Shown here: positions 1 through 7,667 of the stretch, in pieces | Layout of the letters: every line of letters starts with the position of its first letter | How positions within the stretch are numbered: the stretch's first letter is position 1 | DNA from: a virus | IMG/VR virus record: IMGVR_UViG_3300042562_003539 | Span: 1-64,000 of that record | Length of the DNA stretch: 64,000 bases | Strand: one strand, 5' to 3' | Made by a program: the position numbers and the translations under genes | The notes under the pieces: generated by a model | Databases searched by the model: none | The model's input: only the letters and a program-made list of their open reading frames with translations | Told to the model about the DNA's origin: nothing

Positions 1-30
1 AAAAAATCCTCTATCTTTAATTATTACCGA

Positions 31-219
31 TCAGACTTTATCAATTTTAGCAACAGGATAAGATTTTGCAACACTTAATCCATGATATTTTGGACGAGTA
101 GGACTTGCAGGGCTAGTTGCTCCTTTAGCCATAATTTTCGCTGGACTCTGTCCAGTTCCCATTCCAAAAGTTCCTGTAGCATGTTTTCTAGATTCTAGAA
201 ATTGTTGAAAAGTAAGCAT
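31..219 (-). CDS. Small hypothetical protein with capsid-targeting-like N-terminus
   Basis: A 62-residue protein of unknown function. It opens with MLTFQQFLES, an aromatic/hydrophobic spacing (F-x-x-F-L-E) that recurs at the start of several neighbours and resembles the N-terminal capsid-targeting peptide of T4 internal proteins. The rest is basic and rich in Gly, Ala, Ser and Pro, with no recognisable fold. The start lies 11 bases upstream of the HNH gene end on the same strand. No strong ribosome site precedes the ATG. A virion-associated role is inference from the N-terminus only. Confidence 0.5.
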   Translation of the reverse strand: MLTFQQFLESRKHATGTFGMGTGQSPAKIMAKGATSPASPTRPKYHGLSVAKSYPVAKIDKV

Positions 220-229
220 GATCTATATA

Positions 230-508
230 TCAATCCCAATGTTCAACTCCATCGAGCCAATAGTGCAAAATCTGTTTGCCTAAAGTTGTTGTGTAGTATC
301 TATCGATTTTAATTATATTCGCATGTATTTTTCTGTGACAAAGAGCGCAGCAAACAACTACATTTTCTTTCACATAACCCGGTCCTTCCTTCTTGTTTCC
401 TTCGATTATTTTGTGGCAGTCAAGAAGGGCATATTCAGAGCAATCGCAAAAACGGCATTTCCCATAAGACAACTTAACATATTTTTTGTTAATTTTTTTC
501 TTACTCAT
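230..508 (-). CDS. HNH endonuclease-like protein
   Basis: A protein of about 92 residues with a compact HNH/zinc-ribbon signature: CRFC, then DCHKI, then an Asn (ENVVVCCALCHRKIH) and a second Cys pair followed by His. The two CxxC pairs would bind structural zinc, and the His-Asn-His residues would form the nuclease site. The reading frame is open further upstream to 718, but that part overlaps the Cys-rich gene on the other strand, so I place the start at the internal ATG at 508; 547 is an alternative. Neither has a clear ribosome site. Free-standing HNH nucleases are common in phages as homing or packaging-linked nucleases; which applies here is not visible. Confidence 0.6.
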   Translation of the reverse strand: MSKKKINKKYVKLSYGKCRFCDCSEYALLDCHKIIEGNKKEGPGYVKENVVVCCALCHRKIHANIIKIDRYYTTTLGKQILHYWLDGVEHWD

Positions 509-560
509 AATGTAATTATAACTGTAGTAGCCTAAATAATTATACATAGTAGGAGCAAAC

Positions 561-791
561 ATGTCTAATTGGATTGATTCATTGTTGGGAGCAATTGCTG
601 TAATTATAATTACAGGTTTTATTTGCGCTGGTTTTGTGAAATCATCTACAAAATGCTTGTGTGAAAAATGCATTTGCCAATGTGGTTGCCCCTGTTGCGC
701 TGTTGAAGGTTGCTGCAAATTAAAGGGTGCTTGCTGCGATCTTTGTACTTGTTGCGAATCATGCGGAAAAACTAACTGTTTTTGTAAATAA
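561..791 (+). CDS. Membrane-anchored metallothionein-like Cys-rich protein
   Basis: A 76-residue protein with a single N-terminal hydrophobic segment (about residues 8-26) followed by a tail of about 45 residues that contains 18 cysteines in C-x-C, C-C and C-x-x-C arrangements. The cysteine density and lack of aromatic residues in the tail resemble metallothioneins. The start is supported by AGGAG seven bases upstream of the ATG at 561. It is followed closely by the ParB-like gene. Metal binding or disulphide cross-linking are both possible; no catalytic motif is present. Confidence 0.6.
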   Translation: MSNWIDSLLGAIAVIIITGFICAGFVKSSTKCLCEKCICQCGCPCCAVEGCCKLKGACCDLCTCCESCGKTNCFCK

Positions 792-804
792 AAGGAAATA
801 TATT

Positions 805-2067
805 ATGAAGAGTTTTGCTGAATTTTACAGACAAGTAAGCAAATATAGACTGTTAAAAGAAGAAGACAGCATGGTTGGAGATGTTGCCTCTTCATTCGCA
901 ATGAGTGGAAATCAATCTAACCTGCCAGCGGGGGCAGACATTGATTTAGGTATGGGTCAAGACCCTGTGCCGCTCTCCAAAATTGCAAGAAATCCAGCCA
1001 TAGCACAATCCTTAGTAAAAAATGGCTTGGATGACGGTGCCGATCCATCAGATGACAAAATTAAAGCAACTTTTGAAAACTTGTTGCCAACTAGTTTTAA
1101 GCCAACACAAGCAACCTTAAAACCAGACAAAGTTAAGGGTATGATAGAAACAGGAATTGATAAGCCTGAATTTTTATCAAATATGGAAGCAATTGTATCT
1201 CAAGACAATGCAATTATGGATGGCCATCATAGATGGGCTGCTGCTCTTGTGTTATATCCACAAACACCAGTAAAAGTTCTTAAAATAGGCTTACCACTAG
1301 AAAAATTAATCACAGTATTAAATGCATATACAGTAGGTGAACTTGGCGTTACGCAAGGAAATGCAGCTGACGGCGATAGTATTACACAAGCATTTGATAA
1401 ATTAAGAAGTCAATTGCCACAAATACCCCAAGAAAAATTGGGTAAAGTACCCGGAGCAAACGGCGACCCTAATAAGGGACTGCAAATTCTTATGGCAAAT
1501 TTGGACGCAATACCAGCAACATCTAAAGCAAATGCAACCAATTTGGATAGAGTAGATATGCCAGTTATTCCTCCAGATGGCATGGATAAAACTGCTGTTC
1601 TAAACGCTCTTCAATCAGCACTAAATGATGGAAAAGTAGATCTTAGAGGTCCTTTGAGTTCAGCAGTTAGAAAAGCACTAATAGACGCTGGAGTTTCAGC
1701 TGGCGGAGTTGGTATGGCAGGCGCTCAAGCAACTCCAACACACAATCAAAATATTCAAGGTCTAACTAATCAAAATCAAAATCAAAATCAAAACAATGCA
1801 GGATCTATTTTAAATTTAAATCAAAATAATAACAAAGGAATTAAAACATCTGGACCAAATGCAAATTCTGCAAATAGAGGAGGTTTTGGCGGAAACGTAC
1901 CTCCTTCCAATAATATGATACCATCAGGAGTTTCATTCTCTTCTCAACCGCAAAACGCATCCACATTCCATCCCGGCTTGAACATGAGTGAACAGCTTCT
2001 AGTTCTTTCTGGTGTTTTGACAATTGAACAAGCAGAGAATAATCTGAATAAAAGAAAAAGACGCTAA
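805..2067 (+). CDS. ParB/sulfiredoxin-fold domain protein with Q/N-rich tail
   Basis: A 420-residue protein. Residues around 135-150 contain DGHHRWAAAL, the phosphate-binding box typical of ParB/Srx-like domains, preceded by the IDKPEFLSN...IMDG stretch of that fold. The N-terminus (MKSFAEFYRQVSKYRLLKEE) has the aromatic spacing and an LKE sequence like T4 capsid-targeting peptides and protease sites. The C-terminal part has a low-complexity run of Gln and Asn (about residues 330-360). The start at 805 follows AAGGAAAT; an upstream in-frame start inside the Cys-rich gene is unlikely. It may bind DNA or nucleotide; ParB-like phage proteins vary in function, so none is assigned. Its stop overlaps the hldE stop on the other strand. 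Confidence 0.65.
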   Translation: MKSFAEFYRQVSKYRLLKEEDSMVGDVASSFAMSGNQSNLPAGADIDLGMGQDPVPLSKIARNPAIAQSLVKNGLDDGADPSDDKIKATFENLLPTSFKPTQATLKPDKVKGMIETGIDKPEFLSNMEAIVSQDNAIMDGHHRWAAALVLYPQTPVKVLKIGLPLEKLITVLNAYTVGELGVTQGNAADGDSITQAFDKLRSQLPQIPQEKLGKVPGANGDPNKGLQILMANLDAIPATSKANATNLDRVDMPVIPPDGMDKTAVLNALQSALNDGKVDLRGPLSSAVRKALIDAGVSAGGVGMAGAQATPTHNQNIQGLTNQNQNQNQNNAGSILNLNQNNNKGIKTSGPNANSANRGGFGGNVPPSNNMIPSGVSFSSQPQNASTFHPGLNMSEQLLVLSGVLTIEQAENNLNKRKRR

Positions 2068-3455
2068 AGTTTTTTAATTTTTTCAATAATGCTTGTTGTA
2101 CTGATGCCCTCCACAAGAGGGCATCTTTTTATTTCTGGGACAATTTTATAACCAACAACGTCCTCTTCCTTATAATCTGCGCCTTTTACTAAAACATCAG
2201 GGCTAATCTTTTTGATAAGTTCTAATGGTGTATCATCATCAAACACAACAACATAATCAACATATTCACATGCTGCAAGAACAGAAGCACGATCCTTAAC
2301 CGACATAATCGGTCTTTTGGGTTTTAATCTTGCAACACTTTCATCTGAATTGAGGCCAACTACAAGTTTATCGCCTTGTGATTTGGCGAATTTCAAGCAA
2401 TCAATATGCCCCATATGCATGATATCAAAACAGCCATTAGTAAAAACCAATTTATAATCTCTATTGCAAAACATATTGATTTCATCATAAGGTATAACCT
2501 TTGCGCCAATTGGATCAATAGAGTGAATAATAGAAAATCTATCTAAAGGTTTGTTATGTTTATTCAAAACATATAATGTACCAGCCTTAAATGCAATATC
2601 GGCAGATTCTTGAAGAGAAAATCCCCTACACATTGCCATTGTCAAGAATGTTATAAAGGCGTCTCCAGCACCAATTACAGATTCGGCAACAGCAGGGCTT
2701 ACTCTTGGTCTAATCTCAGTTATTCCGCCTTTTTCAAAAACACTAATTCCTTGTCCTGCCTGAGTAATGACAACAGAACATTCCAAGAATTCTGACAAAT
2801 AAAGACCAGCATCACGAACATTATTTTTCCCACTTAATTTCAATGCTTCTTCTTGATTTGGTTTCAGAACAGTACATCCACGCCAACGAGTCAGATCGCC
2901 ATTTTTTGGATCAACAACTGTGATTGGGAATTTTTTAAGATATTCGTTTTTGAAAAAATTAAATATTCCTTTCCCATAATCTGAAAATATAACGGCCTGA
3001 AAACCATTAAAAACAAACTTATCAAACAACGATTCGGTTTTTAAAAACAAATCATCATCACTAAAGCCATAATTATTTTTTTCTATATCAATTCTTGCAA
3101 CCTGAACATTTTCACTAAAATACCTTCTCTTCCTAGAAATATCATGAGCGATATCTACTGAATAATGGGTATTGATTTTTGTGTTTTCAAATATACTTTT
3201 CGCTTTATAATCTAACAAGCAACCAAGATTAACTTTAGCATTAAAATTCTTGAATTGATGAACGACATTTGCGGCTCCACCGGGAAGAATTTTTGCTTCA
3301 TGTTCTTTGCTATGCATGATGGGAATTGGACATTCAGGACTTATTCTTTTAATTTTAACGTCATAGTATTCATCAATGATTGCATCACCAATTACTCCAA
3401 TATTAAGAGTTTGGCCGTTTTTATCGCTTTCTAGAAATTGTAAAATGCTTTTCAT
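2064..3455 (-). CDS. hldE: Bifunctional heptose-7-phosphate kinase / heptose-1-phosphate adenylyltransferase
   Basis: A 463-residue protein, close to the usual length of HldE (about 475). Residues 18-320 form a PfkB-type sugar kinase: VIGDAIIDEY near the start, PGGAANV at 58-64 and the GAGDAF anion hole/catalytic Asp at 262-267. Residues 335-463 form a nucleotidyltransferase with FTNGCFDIMHMGH (338-350) and VKGADYKEEDVVG near 423-435. Together these convert D-glycero-D-manno-heptose 7-phosphate to ADP-heptose via the 1,7-bisphosphate (GmhB phosphatase step not seen here). ADP-heptose feeds GT9 heptosyltransferases, and GT9-like genes occur at 19.4, 21.5 and 43.4 kb. All active-site motifs look intact. 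The gene ends overlapping the ParB-like gene by four bases. Confidence 0.93.
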   Translation of the reverse strand: MKSILQFLESDKNGQTLNIGVIGDAIIDEYYDVKIKRISPECPIPIMHSKEHEAKILPGGAANVVHQFKNFNAKVNLGCLLDYKAKSIFENTKINTHYSVDIAHDISRKRRYFSENVQVARIDIEKNNYGFSDDDLFLKTESLFDKFVFNGFQAVIFSDYGKGIFNFFKNEYLKKFPITVVDPKNGDLTRWRGCTVLKPNQEEALKLSGKNNVRDAGLYLSEFLECSVVITQAGQGISVFEKGGITEIRPRVSPAVAESVIGAGDAFITFLTMAMCRGFSLQESADIAFKAGTLYVLNKHNKPLDRFSIIHSIDPIGAKVIPYDEINMFCNRDYKLVFTNGCFDIMHMGHIDCLKFAKSQGDKLVVGLNSDESVARLKPKRPIMSVKDRASVLAACEYVDYVVVFDDDTPLELIKKISPDVLVKGADYKEEDVVGYKIVPEIKRCPLVEGISTTSIIEKIKKL

Positions 3456-3465
3456 TTGGTATAAT
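3438..3465 (+). promoter_or_regulatory. Sigma-70-like promoter candidate
   Basis: TTGTAA, a 16-base spacer and a perfect TATAAT on the + strand, about 20 bases ahead of a short reading frame with a strong ribosome site at 3485. It overlaps the first codons of hldE, which runs the other way. Confidence 0.4.
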
Positions 3466-3477
3466 GTCCAAAAGGGA

Positions 3478-3536
3478 GAAAGCCATGATCACAATGATTG
3501 TTCTAACATTACAAATTATAGCCAATCATGGCTTTC
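3478..3536. repeat. 12-bp inverted repeat over a start codon
   Basis: GAAAGCCATGAT (3478-3489) and ATCATGGCTTTC (3525-3536) are perfect reverse complements separated by 35 bases. The left arm contains the ATG of the small + strand frame at 3485, so the hairpin would mask it. On the - strand it lies just after thyX but lacks a T tract, so a terminator role is less likely. Confidence 0.5.
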
Positions 3537-3583
3537 AATTAGTTGATCCTAAGCCTCATTCTGTTTTGTCGGAGGAACATTGA
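3485..3583 (+). CDS. Possible 32-residue hydrophobic peptide
   Basis: A short frame starting MITMIVLTLQIIANHG, preceded by AAGGGAG at ideal spacing and by a sigma-70-like promoter. The first half is hydrophobic, like a membrane or leader peptide; the rest is polar. Its last third overlaps the end of thyX on the opposite strand. The promoter, ribosome site and hairpin are visible, but there is no homology-type evidence, so it could equally be a regulatory or chance frame. Confidence 0.35.
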   Translation: MITMIVLTLQIIANHGFQLVDPKPHSVLSEEH

Positions 3584-4457
3584 TTCCAAGAATCTTGGCT
3601 TTCTCTATCCATTCAGACTGTTCACGCTTGTTGTCACTGACAACATGTTGGAATTCGGTATGAGCAAAAGATTGAAATTTCTGGATGTAGCTTTTTAGTG
3701 CTTCTGTTTCGAGTCTTGTGAGTTTTATTGCTCCACGCATAGGATGATAATCTTCCCATGCTTCAAGTGCTACTGGAACAATTTGGCGTAAAATATCAAT
3801 AATTGCTTCTGCATAAACTCTGATTTCCTTTTGGGCATGGCTATCTGCTCTTAGTGCCAAAAAGTGAAAAAGATTGTGAAGATCAATTTTCCAATAAAAT
3901 TCTGTGTATAAGTTGAGAGGGAGAACCATTCTTGCTTGTTCTCTTGAGACACCTGCATGAATCATATACTCATAAAAATCATAAGCTGAATTGCAATCAT
4001 TGGTAATTTTACCTGCTGAATAGTTAGCTGTTATTTCGTCGATAGTGCCATCTCCGCCTTGCTTATTGTTTTGAGATTGGGATCTTAAATCGCTGGCCTG
4101 AGGGAAATAAAATTCGTCCTTCATAACCGAATAACGACCTGAAATTTCATTTGTTGAACTCATGCGGTGCCTTGCCCATTGACGGCAAACAAAGATAGGC
4201 ATCTTGCAATGAAATTTTAGGGTTACCATTTCTAATGGAGTAGTGTGTTGGTGTCTGAGAAGGTAGCGAATAAGTCCACGGTCTTCATTAACGGTTTTAG
4301 TTCCATCTCCATAGCTTACTCTTGCAGCCTGAACGATTGCATAATCCGCAGTTTTACCTTCAGGAACATTCCTTGGCATTACATCGACGAGAGTAACATG
4401 CCCTTTATCAAGGCAATTAATTGTCTTGTTGACAACAGAATCCATAATATCAGACAT
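3549..4457 (-). CDS. thyX: Flavin-dependent thymidylate synthase
   Basis: A 302-residue ThyX. The family signature RHRxxSxNExSxRYS is present as RHRMSSTNEISGRYS at about 96-110, with the following EFYFP and upstream LRHQHTTPLE motifs. ThyX methylates dUMP to dTMP using methylene-tetrahydrofolate and FAD/NADPH, replacing the T4 td-type synthase. It is somewhat longer than the 220-250 residues usual for bacterial ThyX, with a C-terminal extension. The start at 4457 follows AGAGG at seven bases. A clear promoter lies 32 bases upstream. Together with dCMP deaminase, dNMP kinase and PyrB it forms a phage pyrimidine set. Confidence 0.95.
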   Translation of the reverse strand: MSDIMDSVVNKTINCLDKGHVTLVDVMPRNVPEGKTADYAIVQAARVSYGDGTKTVNEDRGLIRYLLRHQHTTPLEMVTLKFHCKMPIFVCRQWARHRMSSTNEISGRYSVMKDEFYFPQASDLRSQSQNNKQGGDGTIDEITANYSAGKITNDCNSAYDFYEYMIHAGVSREQARMVLPLNLYTEFYWKIDLHNLFHFLALRADSHAQKEIRVYAEAIIDILRQIVPVALEAWEDYHPMRGAIKLTRLETEALKSYIQKFQSFAHTEFQHVVSDNKREQSEWIEKAKILGINVPPTKQNEA

Positions 4458-4488
4458 GACAGAACCTCTTGAAATGTGATCCTGTCAA

Positions 4489-4517
4489 ATTATAAAATAA
4501 TTAACTTCAACTGTAAA
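4489..4517 (-). promoter_or_regulatory. Sigma-70-like promoter for thyX
   Basis: On the - strand: TTTACA, a 17-base spacer and TATAAT, ending 32 bases before the thyX ATG. Five of six -35 bases and all -10 bases match the consensus. Confidence 0.6.
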
Positions 4518-4532
4518 GACTAACTTTTGATA

Positions 4533-4922
4533 TTATTGAGAAACAGCGTTAAATGCCTGTGTTTTACTTATATTATATTTTTCAATAATCGGAGCAGCAA
4601 TCTGAGAAATTAAATTCATCGCATGATTCTTGTTCATTTTATGTTTATCAAGAACCATAAGCATTTTATTAAGAGCATTCTGAATTGACTTTGTGAATTC
4701 AGCAGTTTCTTTCTGAACTTCTTCATCAGGAGAAGGAGTACCACCAGCAGGAGCAGGAACGCCACCACCAGCAGGAGCGCCACCACCAGCAGGAGCGCCA
4801 GCATCAGCAGGAGTAGGAATGCCAGCAGGAGGGGTAGGGACTGGATTCATTGCATCTTCTTCGTAAAAATCACTTTCGCTGATAATTCCTGACAAGAACT
4901 GGATATACTTTTGATTATACAT
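4533..4922 (-). CDS. Hypothetical protein with Pro/Gly/Ala hinge
   Basis: A 129-residue protein of unknown function. The N-terminus (MYNQKYIQFLSGIISESD) has the Y/F-I-x-F-L pattern shared by other small proteins here and an ISE sequence like a T4 prohead-protease site. Residues 26-66 are a low-complexity Pro-Gly-Ala linker with PAGGG repeats; residues 70-129 are predicted helical and basic. AAGGAA precedes the ATG. The layout (cleavable peptide, flexible hinge, helical domain) suits a packaged or prohead-core protein, but this is inference. Confidence 0.55.
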   Translation of the reverse strand: MYNQKYIQFLSGIISESDFYEEDAMNPVPTPPAGIPTPADAGAPAGGGAPAGGGVPAPAGGTPSPDEEVQKETAEFTKSIQNALNKMLMVLDKHKMNKNHAMNLISQIAAPIIEKYNISKTQAFNAVSQ

Positions 4923-4946
4923 GATATTCCTTTTATTTATGTATGA

Positions 4947-5108
4947 TTATTTTTTCTTTTTTTTCTTTTCTACTTCTCTGCCGCCGATAATAATTGGTTC
5001 TGGATACATCTTTTGCACAGTGCCGCCAAATAGTCTCGTTGGAACATGAGCAACACCAGACGTGCTTGTTCCAACTTCTCTTAATTTAATCCATTCTCTA
5101 AATTTCAT
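4947..5108 (-). CDS. Small hypothetical protein, lysine tail
   Basis: A 53-residue protein beginning MKFREWIKLREVGTS and ending in a run of lysines. The start has GTGAGGC seven bases upstream. The N-terminus again shows an F-x-x-W-I spacing followed by an acidic residue, as in the neighbouring genes on both sides, which supports it as a real member of this group. The poly-lysine tail could contact DNA. Function unknown. Confidence 0.5.
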   Translation of the reverse strand: MKFREWIKLREVGTSTSGVAHVPTRLFGGTVQKMYPEPIIIGGREVEKKKKKK

Positions 5109-5121
5109 ATTAGCCTCACAT

Positions 5122-5568
5122 TTATGGAGATCCGCCAGCGGCGCTTTGAATGGCTGGTTGCCAACCGCCTGTCAAAAAGTCTTGCAAATCTTTTCTTTTC
5201 ACAAAATATTTACGTCTATCTTTATATTTGCTTTTATTTGCAACATTTCCCTTGAGATAGCTTCTATCTTTATCACCATGAACTAATTCTATATCAGCGC
5301 CAGCCTGTGTCATTGATCCCTTAGAAATTTTCCAAGGTTGCAACTTATAAAGAACTTCTTTGCCTTTGGTTCCTAGAGGAAAATGTGAAGAAACCCATGG
5401 TTCGCCAGAAAAAGTATTTTTAATATCACTCCAAGTCATATTTTCTTCATCTTCTAATGAAGCAAAATAATCTTGTTTTTTTGAGTCGCCAGATGCTACG
5501 ATATCTTTTTCTTGAGATGGGTCCATCTCCTCAAAAAATTTCTTAAATCCTGAAAATGAAGGTCGCAT
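5122..5568 (-). CDS. Hypothetical protein with capsid-targeting-like N-terminus
   Basis: A 148-residue hydrophilic protein starting MRPSFSGFKKFFEEMD, again aromatic residues three to four apart followed by acids. The middle is acidic (SLEDEENMTW) and the second half basic (KSKYKDRRKYFVKRKDL). No known domain is recognised. It sits first in a run of three - strand small genes ending at 4533, all with similar N-termini, which suggests related roles or localisation. Confidence 0.55.
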   Translation of the reverse strand: MRPSFSGFKKFFEEMDPSQEKDIVASGDSKKQDYFASLEDEENMTWSDIKNTFSGEPWVSSHFPLGTKGKEVLYKLQPWKISKGSMTQAGADIELVHGDKDRSYLKGNVANKSKYKDRRKYFVKRKDLQDFLTGGWQPAIQSAAGGSP

Positions 5569-5636
5569 AATTTATATATTATCTCTAGGCTTTTTTACAA
5601 AATAAAGCAAAACTGTAAATTTAATGTCTGCTGCTT

Positions 5637-5690
5637 CTATTTGACTGCTTCGCATCCAAGTTTAGCAAAATTCAAATTATACAAGGCCAT
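5637..5690 (-). CDS. Possible 17-residue micro-peptide
   Basis: ATG at 5690 preceded by AAGGATAATA, coding 17 residues (MALYNLNFAKLGCEAVK) before a stop. It lies alone in the 183-base gap between divergent genes. Only the good ribosome site supports it. Confidence 0.2.
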   Translation of the reverse strand: MALYNLNFAKLGCEAVK

Positions 5691-5751
5691 TATTATCCTT
5701 TTTTGAAATTATTATTTATATATATGTTGTAAAACATTTACAGGTAAAATT

Positions 5752-6144
5752 ATGAACTCTCCTTCTTTTTCATCATTTCGTGACTTAATGGATCGCTGGG
5801 ACATCCAGCTTGAACACATTGATTCAATGAATGATCTTTTAGACAAGCACGAACTAATACTTTTCTTTAAAAAAGGGGACGAGTATTTTGGTGCTCCTGA
5901 AGACAGCAGGCTTATATTTGCCAAACTCAAAACTGATACAGAAGATGATCCAATGATGCCGGGATTTCGTCAAGAAGCACGGTTTCCTGCATTTAATTTA
6001 ATTAAATTTTTAAGTAATGATCCTGAAAAATCAACAGAAAGTGTATTTGGCATCAAAGATCTACCGAAGATCACTGTCTGTCCCCGTGAAGAAGCTATCG
6101 ATAATATGATGAAATTCTCCAAAAAGAAATCAAAAAAGAAATGA
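5752..6144 (+). CDS. Hypothetical protein upstream of gp4-like nuclease
   Basis: A 130-residue protein of unknown function, beginning MNSPSFSSFRDLMDRWD and ending in a lysine/serine-rich tail (KFSKKKSKKK). The middle contains aromatic and charged residues without a known motif. AGGTAAAATT precedes the ATG. Its TGA overlaps the next ATG by four bases, so the two are translationally coupled and probably act together. Confidence 0.6.
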   Translation: MNSPSFSSFRDLMDRWDIQLEHIDSMNDLLDKHELILFFKKGDEYFGAPEDSRLIFAKLKTDTEDDPMMPGFRQEARFPAFNLIKFLSNDPEKSTESVFGIKDLPKITVCPREEAIDNMMKFSKKKSKKK

Positions 6145-6812
6145 CGCTACCATTTTCAAAAGATAATGGAAAAAGAAAATACACATGTTTTGTGTGCGGA
6201 GTTGTTCATGAAAATTTTGAAGACTATAAAGCGCATATCATCGAATCTCATGAAGAAGGCAGAGAATACATTTTATGTCCTCTTGCTCGTTGTGGCTGTC
6301 CCGTTCGTTGTGTGCGAACTCATTACAAAGCGATACACCCACATGAAAAAAATATACCGAAAAACGGACAGATGAAGGCTATTATATGGAAAGACCAGTC
6401 TGCGAAGACTGGTAAGCTTAAACAACGCAAGCCGAAGTTCAGAGAAGGATACATGATGTCCAACAAGAACGGAGGCAAGGAAATGCATTATCGATCAGGG
6501 ATGGAATGCGATGTTTACGAATGCTTGGAGGCAATGCCAGAAGTTATTGGATATGAAGTGGAGCCACTTAAAGTCCAATATACATTTGAAGGAAACATTC
6601 ATGAATATAACCCTGACTTAAAGGTTATGTTCGATGACGGAAGAATTGAAATTTGGGAAATCAAACCGGCAAATCAAACAACATTGCCAAGGAATAATGC
6701 GAAATGGACAGCGTGCAACCAATATTGCCAGCAGAGAGGATTAGGATTTATGGTCTTGACAGAAGTCGGGATGGGCAAACTAAAACAAAGGATCAAAAAT
6801 CTCCCTCGATAA
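6141..6812 (+). CDS. Zinc-finger plus TnsA/gp4-like PD-(D/E)XK nuclease (head completion)
   Basis: A 223-residue protein. Residues 14-38 hold a C2H2 finger (C16, C19, H32, H37); 46-66 hold a second Cys/His cluster (C46, C51/C53, C57, H61, H66). Residues 115-223 match the layout of T4 gp4 head-completion proteins and TnsA nucleases: an RSGMECDVYECLE helix, NPDLKV with D159, then EIWEIKP supplying E173-x-K175, and a KWTACNQYC helix plus FMVLTE strand. In T4, gp4/gp50 act at head completion before tail joining. The zinc-finger front is not typical of gp4, which is shorter, and may give DNA or portal targeting. The family call rests on motif layout. Confidence 0.7.
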   Translation: MTLPFSKDNGKRKYTCFVCGVVHENFEDYKAHIIESHEEGREYILCPLARCGCPVRCVRTHYKAIHPHEKNIPKNGQMKAIIWKDQSAKTGKLKQRKPKFREGYMMSNKNGGKEMHYRSGMECDVYECLEAMPEVIGYEVEPLKVQYTFEGNIHEYNPDLKVMFDDGRIEIWEIKPANQTTLPRNNAKWTACNQYCQQRGLGFMVLTEVGMGKLKQRIKNLPR

Positions 6813-6970
6813 AAATACTAGATGAACTAGTTACATACAAATGCTCAAACAGAGAAAGCGGAATACGCTGGCTTCAAGGAGCACATCCTGAAATGGGAAC
6901 GATAATTGAAGGCAAAAATGGTTATGAAACTGTTCAAAAATTTACTCGATATTGTGATCATATCCGATAA
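6704..6970 (+). CDS. Doubtful frame after the gp4-like gene (possible frameshifted extension)
   Basis: After the nuclease stop at 6812, the -1 frame stays open to 6970 and encodes a protein-like stretch (LDELVTYKCSNRES, then TIIEGKNGYETVQKFTRY). The only start is an ATG at 6704, deep inside the nuclease gene. No canonical slippery heptamer is seen near the stop. It may be a separate overlapping gene, a C-terminal extension lost by frameshift or chance. Confidence 0.25.
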   Translation: MDSVQPILPAERIRIYGLDRSRDGQTKTKDQKSPSIKILDELVTYKCSNRESGIRWLQGAHPEMGTIIEGKNGYETVQKFTRYCDHIR

Positions 6971-7619
6971 ATTCAAGAAAAAAACGACTTTTTAAAATAT
7001 AAGGAACAACAGATTCCCTTATCTTCTTATGCAAATCCTCAATGCTTCCATCATTCTTGATGAAATAATCAAAATATCTCAATTCATGTGGAACAGTTAT
7101 TCCATATCTCATTATGTTGCTTGAATAATCAACAGGACCTTCTTTCAAATTTCCAGAAGCCCATTGAAGCAATGGTTTTACTTGTGATTCACTTGGATTG
7201 GGGTCATCATTCAAAAATCCCTGTCGATATATCAAAAAAACAAGTCCATTTTTAGATTTAACGGCTTCTGCTTCTGAGAAGTACCTTGAATCAGAAATAA
7301 TTAAATTTTTTGTTTTGTCTCTTAAAGCGATATCAATCCAAATATCTGGACGAATTTGTCTGAATCCATCACCAATAAATTGCAAGGCCTTACGAACAGG
7401 CATTGATAAATTAGGAGGACACTCATCTTTAGTCTTCCATTCTTCAATAAATTGTCGATCAACTTCAAATGTTTTACAAAAAGTATCTTTTACTGCGTTT
7501 GCAAATGCAGTACGCTCCCATATAATTTTATTAGGCATACTATTTAATTCTTTTTGCAGATAATCACAAAAAGTATCTTTACCATTTTGAGCTTGGCCTG
7601 TAGCTGAAATGATTTTCAA
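6942..7619 (-). CDS. Deoxynucleoside monophosphate kinase, T4 gp1-like
   Basis: A 225-residue P-loop kinase. GQAQNGKDT at residues 8-16 is the phosphate-binding loop, in the G-x4-GKDT form of T4 gp1 family dNMP kinases. Further matches are AFANAVKDTFCKTF, the FIGDGFRQIRPDIWI segment and a D-x-R (ISDSRYFSE) typical of the lid/substrate region. It would phosphorylate dTMP, dGMP and modified dCMP to diphosphates. Translation starts with TTG at 7619 preceded by AAGGAG. A strong promoter overlaps the start of the divergent gene at 7660. Confidence 0.85.
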   Translation of the reverse strand: MKIISATGQAQNGKDTFCDYLQKELNSMPNKIIWERTAFANAVKDTFCKTFEVDRQFIEEWKTKDECPPNLSMPVRKALQFIGDGFRQIRPDIWIDIALRDKTKNLIISDSRYFSEAEAVKSKNGLVFLIYRQGFLNDDPNPSESQVKPLLQWASGNLKEGPVDYSSNIMRYGITVPHELRYFDYFIKNDGSIEDLHKKIRESVVPYILKSRFFLEFIGYDHNIE

Positions 7620-7638
7620 TTTATTTCTCCTTAACTAA

Positions 7639-7667
7639 ATTATAAGCGGAGTTTAAGTTATGTTCAA
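7639..7667 (-). promoter_or_regulatory. Sigma-70-like promoter for dNMP kinase
   Basis: On the - strand: TTGAAC, 17 bases, TATAAT, ending 20 bases before the TTG start. The -35 end overlaps the first codons of the divergent + strand gene at 7660. Confidence 0.6.

Noticed and set aside
2064-3455. HldE as a packaged capsid protein
   Set aside because: Its start resembles the capsid-targeting-like peptide, but bacterial HldE proteins also begin with a similar short helix, so the resemblance is not specific.
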